Assembly: GCA_026391755.1 (NCBI GenBank)
Contig: JAPLDN010000290.1
Location: forward strand, 1-12,050
DNA: 12,050 nt
Direction of reading: 5' to 3'
From: Bacteroidota bacterium
GTDB taxonomy: Bacteria > Bacteroidota > Bacteroidia > Bacteroidales > FEN-979
The position numbers were made by a program, and so were the translations under genes. Numbering within the stretch: position 1 is the stretch's first letter; every line of letters begins with the position of its first letter. The notes under the pieces are model-generated. The model did no database searches. It was given only the letters and a program-made list of their open reading frames with translations, and was not told where the DNA came from. Positions 1-5,969 of this stretch are shown in pieces.

Positions 1-447
1 TACATTCTTTTTATCACGGTAAACACGCAATGAATCCCTGAAATCATATACCACAAAATCAATACTGTTTATCTCATAAATAAAATACAGCATGCGATGA
101 ACAGAGTCCCTGGCTGTAATTCTGGCAATGGTATTTCCTGAATGCATTCTCCTTACATCAAACACATCCCCTGTTTCTTTGGCGATTTTATCAATCAGAC
201 CAGCAGGGATACACGGCGAAAGGATGTCAGAAAGGTTCTGGTTATTAGCGACTTTGCCATAGCTTATCTCAAGGTTTTCGAGTTTGATATTGTAAGCAGA
301 GTTCCTCCTGGCAACCGGAGCCGGTTTGGCCTTTTCTTCCATCCTCAGTTTGAAAATTGTTATCCCGAGCATGGTTAGAATGACGAGAAGGGCAGCAAAG
401 GCAGGTAAAACGACCCACAAGCGGAGATTTAACTTATGTTTATTCAT
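1..447 (-). CDS. M23-family peptidoglycan endopeptidase, N-terminal part (runs off left edge)
   Basis: Reading back from an ATG at 447-445, the frame stays open to the window edge for 149 codons. The product starts with a short basic segment and one membrane helix (about residues 11-33), so it is anchored in the inner membrane facing the periplasm. A region of the type found before the zinc-peptidase domain of Bacteroidota M23 (LytM/MepM-like) endopeptidases follows: 'NNQNLSDILS', then 'DVFDVRRMHSGN', then a stretch ending 'IDFVVYDFRDSLRVY'. In that family this N-terminal part precedes the HxxxD...HxH metallopeptidase domain that cleaves peptidoglycan cross-links. The catalytic domain would lie outside the window, so activity cannot be judged. 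The start overlaps the end of the phosphoesterase gene by 8 nt, which implies co-transcription. The family call rests on remembered sequence character of the N-terminal region only. Confidence 0.72.
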   Translation of the reverse strand, partial: MNKHKLNLRLWVVLPAFAALLVILTMLGITIFKLRMEEKAKPAPVARRNSAYNIKLENLEISYGKVANNQNLSDILSPCIPAGLIDKIAKETGDVFDVRRMHSGNTIARITARDSVHRMLYFIYEINSIDFVVYDFRDSLRVYRDKKNV

Positions 448-1588
448 TGTTGAATGTAAGGTGAATTATCAGTACTTCAGGACGGTTGCCAAGCCTTACA
501 GGAGGCCCCCATGTACCGAAACCGCATGAGACATAAAAATGCGTTTTCTTGATTTTTTTATATCCCCAGCTTAGCTCATAAATAGCTTCCGTAATATAAT
601 TGAACGGCCATATCTGCCCGTGATGGGTATGACCCGAAAGCTGAAGGTCCACACCGTTTTCCACGGCTTTGGCGAGGTTAAATGGCTGATGGTCCATAAG
701 GATTATCGGGTAGGAGTGGTCGACATCCTTCATGATATCAGAAAGTTCTTTACGCGCTTTACCGGTGAAGCGGGGTTTATCCCGGTCATCCCGGCCCACT
801 ATATAAAACTGTCCGTTTACAAGCAGGGCTGTATCCCTGAGCATTTTAACACAGTGTTTTTCCAGATATTCAACGGCCGGACCTGCACCACCAATATATT
901 CGTGATTCCCTGTGATGGCATAAACTCCTATCCCTGCTTTCAGTTCACATAAAGCTTCCCCGATATTATCCTTTATTACAGGAGCAAGATCTTCATCAAC
1001 CACATCACCGGCCAGCAGGATCAGGTCAGGTTTGGGTGCATTAAGCAGACGCACGAGTTCCTTGGCTTTGGCTTTGCGGATAATGGTCCCGAGATGGATA
1101 TCGGAAGCCATGGAGATCGTAAGCGATTTTCTTCCATGTCCCGATTTTGCAACAGCCAGGCTAAGTTCCCTGACCCTGGGATTCCTCGCATTGATGTATC
1201 CTGCAGTTACCATAATTACCGTATAGGCAACCGATACGATCAGTATAATTTGTTTGGTCCTCAGGTAATCAGAATAAATAAATGCCGGCAGGAAATGGAA
1301 GAAATGATTGAACAGCCTGGTAATATCGAGAAGGATAACTATCAGGGTAAAGAACAGCATAAAGGCAAGCCAGAAGTTGCCGGTCCAGGTGAGGAATTCT
1401 GTGAAATGACAGGGGTTTGTCCGTTCCAGTATCCTGGCTGCCACAAAAGAAGCTGCAATCAGCCAGAAAGCCATAATAAACCATATTCTCAGGGAAGAAC
1501 CGGCAGGAAATGCCTGGAGCGCCCTGATGAAAATTAAATAATTGATCAGGGTGTAAATTGTAACCGCGATGGTTACAAATAAAATCAT
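440..1588 (-). CDS. Membrane-anchored calcineurin-like metallophosphoesterase
   Basis: A 382-residue protein with about four N-terminal membrane helices (roughly residues 2-21, 32-51, 67-87, 112-131) followed by a calcineurin-like phosphoesterase domain. The two-metal motifs appear in canonical order: DIH (D163, H165), GD (194-195), GNHE (227-230), a histidine in 'MDHQPF' (H300), and GHTHHGQ (319-325). The layout resembles the YkuE/YaeI-type membrane phosphoesterases, some of which act on lipid-linked phosphate esters; the substrate here is unknown. All metal ligands appear intact, so it is probably active. I chose the ATG at 1588-1586; an in-frame TTG at 1603-1601 would add five residues and cannot be excluded, because neither start has a clear Shine-Dalgarno site. 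The M23 gene begins inside its last codons, suggesting a two-gene envelope operon. Confidence 0.88.
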   Translation of the reverse strand: MILFVTIAVTIYTLINYLIFIRALQAFPAGSSLRIWFIMAFWLIAASFVAARILERTNPCHFTEFLTWTGNFWLAFMLFFTLIVILLDITRLFNHFFHFLPAFIYSDYLRTKQIILIVSVAYTVIMVTAGYINARNPRVRELSLAVAKSGHGRKSLTISMASDIHLGTIIRKAKAKELVRLLNAPKPDLILLAGDVVDEDLAPVIKDNIGEALCELKAGIGVYAITGNHEYIGGAGPAVEYLEKHCVKMLRDTALLVNGQFYIVGRDDRDKPRFTGKARKELSDIMKDVDHSYPIILMDHQPFNLAKAVENGVDLQLSGHTHHGQIWPFNYITEAIYELSWGYKKIKKTHFYVSCGFGTWGPPVRLGNRPEVLIIHLTFNNE

Positions 1589-1611
1589 AGCAGTTGTTTT
1601 CAAGGAATTTC

Positions 1612-1619
1612 TAACTTTG
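1612..1619 (+). promoter_or_regulatory. Weak candidate -7 promoter element for the symporter operon
   Basis: The plus strand reads TAACTTTG, a match to TAnnTTTG, with a TTG at 1594-1596 upstream. The 15-nt gap between the boxes is shorter than the usual spacing. It would give a start near 1626 and a leader of about 105 nt before the symporter ATG. The element lies opposite the beginning of the phosphoesterase transcript, so chance occurrence is quite possible. No better plus-strand match is visible up to 1731. Confidence 0.25.
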
Positions 1620-1636
1620 AAATGTCATTCGGGTGG

Positions 1637-1644
1637 CAAAGATA
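1637..1644 (-). promoter_or_regulatory. Candidate Bacteroidota -7 promoter element for the phosphoesterase operon
   Basis: On the minus strand the bases read TATCTTTG, an exact match to the Bacteroidota -7 consensus TAnnTTTG. Transcription would start near 1630, leaving a leader of about 40 nt to the ATG at 1588 or about 27 nt to the TTG at 1603. No convincing -33 TTG box is visible at the usual spacing, so this rests on the -7 element and its position alone. Confidence 0.45.
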
Positions 1645-1721
1645 TTCCAATTTCTTCTGTGCCTTTGCACGCCAGGATGATTCTAAACGGGAAATTTACA
1701 GTTCTTAGTATTAATTAATTT

Positions 1722-1727
1722 AAAGGA
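1722..1727 (+). promoter_or_regulatory. Shine-Dalgarno-like site of the symporter gene
   Basis: An AAAGGA element ends 4 nt before the ATG at 1732 and supports that start. It sits just after an AT-rich stretch (about 1709-1723). Bacteroidota often initiate without a strong Shine-Dalgarno, so this is supportive, not decisive. Confidence 0.45.
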
Positions 1728-1731
1728 ATCG

Positions 1732-3468
1732 ATGAATTCAGGATTTATACTCTCATGGATCGACTACTTGGTCATGATCATTTATTTTGCCTTTGTCCTT
1801 GGGATCGGCTGGGCTCTCAAACGTTATATGAAAGACGCCAGCGCTTTTCTTGAAGCCGGGCGTTCCATGCCGGCCTGGGTTGCAGGACTGGCTTTCATAT
1901 CCACTAACCTGGGAGCCCTTGAAGTAATGGGAATGACCGGATCTGGTATGAAATACGGGATGCTTACGACTCATTTCTACTGGGTGGGGGCAATACCGGC
2001 CATGGTCTTTCTTGCCATTTTCATGATGCCGTTTTACTATGGCTCAAAAGCCAGGTCGGTCCCTGAGTACCTGAAACTGCGTTACGATGAAAAAACACGC
2101 GGGCTCAATGCCATACTGTTTGCTGTAATGACGATACTTGCATCGGGCATCTCAATGTATGCCCTCGCAATCCTCATGGAGAAAGTTCTTGGATGGAATT
2201 TTCATCTGAGCCTTATCCTGTCTGCCGCAATTGTCCTTGCTTACACCTATCTTGGCGGACTTTCATCAGCCATATATAATGAAGTCCTTCAGTTCTTCAT
2301 CATTGTTGTAGGTTTACTGCCGATAGTTATTTTAAGTCTTAAGGATGTTGGCGGATGGCATGGTCTTCAGCAAAGCCTTGCACCAATTGTTTCACATATG
2401 CCCCAGCACTACGCGCCGGATACGTGGACCACAACATGGAAATACACCGGCACGGCCAAAGCAAATCCACTGGGTGTTGAATGGTATGGGATATTTGCAG
2501 GCCTTGGATTTGTTTTATCGTTCGGATACTGGTGTACGAATTTCCTTATTGTACAAAGGGCCATGTCGGCAAAATCCACTACAGCCGCGAGGAACACACC
2601 CCTGATCGGTGCCATTCCTAAAATGTTCATCCCTTTCCTTATTATCGTTCCCGGTATCGTTGCCCTTGTCCTCGCAAATACTCCCGGTAAGGGCTTCGCC
2701 CTGCCTCTGAATGAAGCAGGACAACCTATTTACGACTATACGATAATTATGCTGCTGAAGCAATATCTCCCGGCAGGGGTTCTTGGCCTTGGCGTCACGG
2801 CTTTGCTGGCTTCTTTCATGTCGGGAATGGCAGGAAATGTTTCGGCCTTTAATACCGTGTGGACTTACGATATCTATCAGAGTTACATCAGGCCTACTAC
2901 AAAAGACAAGGTATCAGATGACAATCATTACCTCTTTGTCGGAAGGATGGCCACAATTTTCGGAGTCATAGTCAGTATTGCTGCTGCCTACCTGGCGAGT
3001 ATGTTCGGGAACATTATGGATTTCCTGCAAACTATCTTCTCTATGGTTAACGCGCCTTTATTTGCTGTTATCTTCCTTGGGATGTTCTGGAAACGGGCAA
3101 CAGGGCATGCAGCCTTTACAGGTCTGCTTGCCGGCTTTTTTATCGCACTGATGCATCACGGGCTGACTTTTCCCGAAGGAGCCAATACATTGGTTAAAGG
3201 CGGATGGATAGCTCATCTGCATGCCTATCCTGTTGAAATGGCCCAAAATTTCTGGACTGCCATCTATGCCTGTTCCACCAGCGCTATAGTCACAGTGGTC
3301 CTTTCACTGCTTACAAAACAGAAGAAATCTGATGATGAATTAAAAGGCCTTGTTTATGTGCTGACTCCCAAATTTAATGAAGAAGCAGTGCCCTGGTATA
3401 CCAGGTCAACCACCCTGGCCATAATTGTCCTGCTGCTTGTAAGCATTTTAACAATTTTATTCTGGTAA
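1732..3468 (+). CDS. Sodium:solute symporter (SSS/SLC5 family)
   Basis: A 578-residue, strongly hydrophobic protein with about 13-14 predicted membrane helices, the usual size for sodium-coupled symporters of the SSS/SGLT type. Family marks include 'FISTNLGALEVMGMTGSG' in helix 1 (56-73), 'SVPEYLKLRYDEKTR' (109-123), 'TYLGGLSSAIYNEVLQFF' (172-189) and 'IVQRAMSAKSTTAARNT' (273-289). A helix-8 segment at 358-383 ends in 'TYDIY', comparable with 'TMDIY' of SGLT proteins. These proteins use the sodium gradient to import sugars, amino acids, vitamins or other organic anions; the substrate cannot be told from the sequence. In helix 8, SGLT proteins have two adjacent sodium-coordinating serines; here the pair reads S364-G365. 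It starts an apparent operon: a 69-residue membrane protein follows after 12 nt and an alkyltransferase gene after that. The start is the first in-frame ATG with a purine-rich site before it. Confidence 0.92.
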   Translation: MNSGFILSWIDYLVMIIYFAFVLGIGWALKRYMKDASAFLEAGRSMPAWVAGLAFISTNLGALEVMGMTGSGMKYGMLTTHFYWVGAIPAMVFLAIFMMPFYYGSKARSVPEYLKLRYDEKTRGLNAILFAVMTILASGISMYALAILMEKVLGWNFHLSLILSAAIVLAYTYLGGLSSAIYNEVLQFFIIVVGLLPIVILSLKDVGGWHGLQQSLAPIVSHMPQHYAPDTWTTTWKYTGTAKANPLGVEWYGIFAGLGFVLSFGYWCTNFLIVQRAMSAKSTTAARNTPLIGAIPKMFIPFLIIVPGIVALVLANTPGKGFALPLNEAGQPIYDYTIIMLLKQYLPAGVLGLGVTALLASFMSGMAGNVSAFNTVWTYDIYQSYIRPTTKDKVSDDNHYLFVGRMATIFGVIVSIAAAYLASMFGNIMDFLQTIFSMVNAPLFAVIFLGMFWKRATGHAAFTGLLAGFFIALMHHGLTFPEGANTLVKGGWIAHLHAYPVEMAQNFWTAIYACSTSAIVTVVLSLLTKQKKSDDELKGLVYVLTPKFNEEAVPWYTRSTTLAIIVLLLVSILTILFW

Positions 3469-3480
3469 AAAACTAACGTT

Positions 3481-3690
3481 ATGGGTATAGATATTAAAAT
3501 TCCTATCGGGCTGATGTTTACAATTTTCGGCCTGCTACTTACAGCCTACGGTTTTTTCACGAGGCTTGATGCCTCTCTTTACAAACCCTCCCTCGGAATT
3601 AATATTAACCTCTGGTCCGGGCTTGGGATGCTTATACTCGGTGTTATTATGCTGGCTCTGGCGTATAAATCAAGAAAACAAAAACCTTAA
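3481..3690 (+). CDS. Small two-helix membrane protein, possible symporter partner
   Basis: A 69-residue protein with two hydrophobic helices (about residues 7-27 and 43-62), a short loop 'TRLDASLYKPSLGININLW' between them, and a basic C-terminal tail (KSRKQKP). It starts with ATG 12 nt after the symporter stop. I know of no named domain for it. Small two-helix proteins encoded next to SSS transporters have precedents: YjcH (DUF485) beside ActP, YhdT beside PanF, and DUF4212 proteins beside other symporters. By analogy this could be an accessory or stability subunit of the symporter, but that is inference from position and size. Base composition and frame quality match the neighbouring genes, so I consider it a real gene. 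Confidence 0.72.
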   Translation: MGIDIKIPIGLMFTIFGLLLTAYGFFTRLDASLYKPSLGININLWSGLGMLILGVIMLALAYKSRKQKP

Positions 3691-3694
3691 GATT

Positions 3695-4183
3695 ATGAAA
3701 TCCATACCACGGGCTTTTATTAAGACCCCAATTGGTTTCATTGAACTCACCGGTTCTGAAAAAGGTGTAAGGAGCTTGTATTTCCTCGATTTTAAAGTCA
3801 GGGTTCCAAGGGGGGTCCCCCATGAATTAAAAGATGCTGTTGACCAGCTTCATGAATATTTTATTGGCGAAAGGAAGGAATTTACATTAGACCTTGACCT
3901 TGAAGGATCTGATTTTCAACTGAGGGTTTGGAACGAGCTTATAAAAATACCATACGGTACAACTATTTCGTATCATGAACTGGCCAGGAGAATAGGGAAT
4001 GCCAGTGCCTTCAGGGCTGTAGGGGGAGCTAACGGGGCTAATCCTGTCTCAATCATTATTCCATGCCACAGGGTCCTTGGTACAAACGGAAGACTTGTCG
4101 GATATGCCGGCGGATTAAAACGAAAAAAATGGCTTCTTGAACATGAACATGCATTCGCCCAGAGGGATCTTTTTTATCGCTGA
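3695..4183 (+). CDS. ogt: Methylated-DNA--[protein]-cysteine S-methyltransferase
   Basis: A 162-residue O6-alkylguanine-DNA alkyltransferase, which removes alkyl groups from O6 of guanine by transferring them irreversibly to its own cysteine. The active-site motif 'IIPCHRV' is present with acceptor Cys124. Also visible are 'YGTTISYHELA' (87-97), containing the helix-turn-helix tyrosine (Y93), and 'RAVGGANGANP' (107-117), with the arginine (R107) that in the family occupies the space left by the flipped base. The shorter N-terminal domain (about residues 1-70) is typical of the Ogt/MGMT single-domain form, without the Ada zinc domain. The ATG at 3695 lies 4 nt after the preceding stop; the frame is open further upstream, but that extension would overlap the small membrane-protein gene and does not resemble this family. 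The link to the transporter is probably just operon position. The stop codon abuts that of the next, oppositely oriented gene. Confidence 0.93.
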   Translation: MKSIPRAFIKTPIGFIELTGSEKGVRSLYFLDFKVRVPRGVPHELKDAVDQLHEYFIGERKEFTLDLDLEGSDFQLRVWNELIKIPYGTTISYHELARRIGNASAFRAVGGANGANPVSIIIPCHRVLGTNGRLVGYAGGLKRKKWLLEHEHAFAQRDLFYR

Positions 4184-5050
4184 TCAGATATCTTCTTCCT
4201 TCAGACGATGGCCGAGTTCTTTAACTGAGGAATAGCTCTCCATAAGTCCCGGAAGATATTCGGCCGAAGAGATAAAGGTCCAAAGATAGGCTACGATGGA
4301 ATAAATGCTACCTGTTGAGAAATTGTCGACATCAACACATATAAAGAGAACCACGATAAAAATTCCCATCAGAATAATTTTGATCACCAAATAATTGAAT
4401 GAATTCCACCGGGCGATCTTGAACTGAGGCCCAACCATACTCCGGTAAAATTCATGAATGGAAGCAGTACTTCTGTTTTCAACAACCTTGTAAAGATCCT
4501 CCTGTGTATCCCTGATGTTCCTTTGCAAGGCCAGCACGTTTCTCCTGTAAAAACGGGAAAAAACATACAAGGGAACGACAACAACAAGACAAACGGCTGC
4601 AATCCGCCAGTCATAAAAGAACATGGCAATGATGGCACCGAATGTGGCACAAAACTGCCATGAAACTTCAGGTAGCCTTTCTTTGAAAAATACAACGAAT
4701 TCTTTGGTAAGTTCAGCCCTGATCAGTGTCCTTGAAACAGGATCTTTCTGCTTTCTAGATAGGATGATAACTTTCTCCGCGACATCGGCAAACATCTTCG
4801 AATAGATCCGGCCGCTCAGGAACCGGTGCATAGTCCCCCCGACAACGTTCAGGAGATAAATAAAAATCCAGATAAAGAGGGGTTTTAAATAATTGACCTT
4901 CTCATGATCATAGAAATAGTCGATCAACCTGTCGAGCAGTTTACCGAAATAACCGGGCTCAATAATCCAGGCCACATTTTCAAGAAGGACAAAAACGAGA
5001 ACCAGCCCAATCTTGAACCTGTATTCATATGCGAGTTTCTGTATAGTCAT
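4184..5050 (-). CDS. ABC-exporter transmembrane domain protein lacking an ATPase domain
   Basis: A 288-residue protein resembling only the six-helix transmembrane domain of type IV (classical type I exporter) ABC transporters. Predicted helices lie near residues 14-31, 57-75, 131-147, 149-166, 222-240 and 247-264, with the long cytoplasmic helical extensions of exporters between them (for example 'RRNVLALQRNIRDTQEDLYKVV', 169-190). The sequence ends at 'SVKELGHRLKEEDI', close to where the linker to the nucleotide-binding domain would begin in a full exporter. No Walker A, Walker B or ABC signature occurs here. The DNA immediately downstream is fully used by the alkyltransferase gene on the other strand, so no ATPase gene follows. 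Stand-alone six-helix proteins of this type are, as I recall, seen in other Bacteroidota, so this is more likely a stable short form than a fresh truncation. Its role is unknown: it may pair with an ATPase encoded elsewhere or not be a transporter. Confidence 0.78.
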   Translation of the reverse strand: MTIQKLAYEYRFKIGLVLVFVLLENVAWIIEPGYFGKLLDRLIDYFYDHEKVNYLKPLFIWIFIYLLNVVGGTMHRFLSGRIYSKMFADVAEKVIILSRKQKDPVSRTLIRAELTKEFVVFFKERLPEVSWQFCATFGAIIAMFFYDWRIAAVCLVVVVPLYVFSRFYRRNVLALQRNIRDTQEDLYKVVENRSTASIHEFYRSMVGPQFKIARWNSFNYLVIKIILMGIFIVVLFICVDVDNFSTGSIYSIVAYLWTFISSAEYLPGLMESYSSVKELGHRLKEEDI

Positions 5051-5070
5051 TTTAGTCCAGGAAGTAGTTG

Positions 5071-5078
5071 CAAAAGTA
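5071..5078 (-). promoter_or_regulatory. Candidate Bacteroidota -7 promoter element for the ABC-domain gene
   Basis: On the minus strand the bases read TACTTTTG followed by CAAC, an exact TAnnTTTG match in a typical Bacteroidota context. A start near 5064 would leave a leader of about 14 nt to the ATG at 5050. No clear -33 TTG box is seen upstream in the 76-bp divergent spacer. Confidence 0.5.
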
Positions 5079-5099
5079 CTAAATATAGCTGAATATTGC

Positions 5100-5107
5100 T
5101 ATTTTTG
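5100..5107 (+). promoter_or_regulatory. Candidate Bacteroidota -7 promoter element for the lipoprotein gene
   Basis: The plus strand reads TATTTTTG, matching TAnnTTTG. It would start transcription near 5114 with a leader of about 13 nt to the ATG at 5127. No -33 TTG box lies at the usual distance. Together with the minus-strand element at 5071-5078 it makes the short spacer 5051-5126 a back-to-back divergent promoter region. Confidence 0.4.
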
Positions 5108-5126
5108 AGGATTATATCCTGACACA

Positions 5127-5966
5127 ATGAAAACCAGACATTTATTGGGCATATGCGCGCTCTTCATATTGATTTCATGCAATAAAAACAAAACGTTCGA
5201 AGGAGTCTACCGCTCTTATTATGGTGATAAAGAGGGCTTTGCCATTTGGATTGTTGACGGCTATAAAATCCGCCAGCATGTTTATAAGGAATTTCTTTAT
5301 GGCGGGAATGAGCAACGTTACCTGTTCAACCCAAAAGGGGAAATCTGGATCGACCATGCAGTGTCCTGTGAAGAATTCGAACTGACCCTCGCACATGAAC
5401 TTAATGAAAGGGCTTTAATGGCGAAATTCGGATGGACTTATGAAAAATCCCATGATTCCTCCCTCATGCTCGAACTGAAAATGAGAAGATCCTGGGATTC
5501 TGTCTGCAGGGCCCATGAAGCCTCACTGCAAAAGGTTTGCCCTGAAGATGCTACGAAAGTCAGGGAAATCCCCGGGATTCCCGACAGCATTGTCCTCAGC
5601 GGTATTTACCGAGTACCTTTGGGCATAAGGGAAGGGATCAGCGTATGGGTCGTTGACGGCTATAAAGTACGGGCCTTGATATTCCCCGATTTCGGGCTTA
5701 GCGGAAACGATATGGCCTACCATTATATACCTGCCAGGGAAATCTGGCTTGACGGACAAATATCTTCTGAAGAAACAGAACTGTCAATCAAAACTGAACT
5801 GCTTGAACGAAAACTGATGGCGGAGGGCGTTTCATACGGTAAAGCCTATGATTCGGCGATCAACACAAATGTAAGGCTCAGGCATGAAATGCAGAAGTTC
5901 ATCGATGCGCATCCTCCGTTGTTAGTTCCCCCGGTATTGGTGAGGGATACTGGAGTTAAGGAGTGA
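5127..5966 (+). CDS. Lipoprotein with two tandem copies of an uncharacterised ~96-residue domain
   Basis: A 279-residue predicted lipoprotein: the N-terminus ends in the lipobox 'LISC' with Cys18 as the lipidation site. The residues after it (NKNK) do not look like the acidic surface-export signal of Bacteroidota, so a periplasmic-facing location is more likely. The mature protein is an internal duplication: residues 24-121 and 157-253 align almost without gaps at an offset of 133. Shared elements are 'G(V/I)YR', 'G..(I/V)W(I/V)VDGYK(I/V)R', 'EIW(I/L)D' and 'EL.......ELLERKLM'-like helices, then 'Y.K..(H/Y)D'. Copy 1 has 'HELNER' (H90, E91, E94) and H109; copy 2 has 'TELLER' and a tyrosine instead of the second histidine. 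I do not recognise the domain. The HExxE-like pattern may suggest a metal-binding ancestor, but that is speculation. The next gene starts 3 nt downstream, so the two proteins probably work together. Confidence 0.85.
   Translation: MKTRHLLGICALFILISCNKNKTFEGVYRSYYGDKEGFAIWIVDGYKIRQHVYKEFLYGGNEQRYLFNPKGEIWIDHAVSCEEFELTLAHELNERALMAKFGWTYEKSHDSSLMLELKMRRSWDSVCRAHEASLQKVCPEDATKVREIPGIPDSIVLSGIYRVPLGIREGISVWVVDGYKVRALIFPDFGLSGNDMAYHYIPAREIWLDGQISSEETELSIKTELLERKLMAEGVSYGKAYDSAINTNVRLRHEMQKFIDAHPPLLVPPVLVRDTGVKE
5185..5883 (+). repeat. Internal gene duplication encoding two ~96-residue repeats
   Basis: The two coding copies are about 5196-5489 and 5595-5885, joined by a linker of about 35 codons. 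The likeness is clear in the protein (VDGYK, EIW, ELxERxLM at a constant offset of 133 residues) but eroded in the DNA, so this is an old duplication rather than a recombination-prone direct repeat. Confidence 0.75.
5958..5963 (+). promoter_or_regulatory. Shine-Dalgarno site overlapping the end of the lipoprotein gene
   Basis: AAGGAG ends 6 nt before the ATG at 5970 and overlaps the last codons of the lipoprotein gene, whose TGA is at 5964-5966. It fixes the start of the fusion gene and suggests translational coupling. Confidence 0.6.
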
Positions 5967-5969
5967 CGA

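Noticed and set aside
1094..1537. 147-codon plus-strand frame opposite the phosphoesterase gene
   Set aside because: Its translation has no domain character and is rich in residues expected from antisense reading; the minus-strand frame carries all five phosphoesterase motifs.
3566..3694. Upstream extension of the alkyltransferase frame by 43 codons
   Set aside because: It overlaps most of the small membrane-protein gene in another frame and does not resemble alkyltransferase N-termini; the ATG at 3695 gives the normal family length.
3811..3821. GGGGG-T-CCCCC palindrome
   Set aside because: It lies inside the alkyltransferase coding region, with a one-base centre too tight for a stable hairpin; it is explained by codon sequence.
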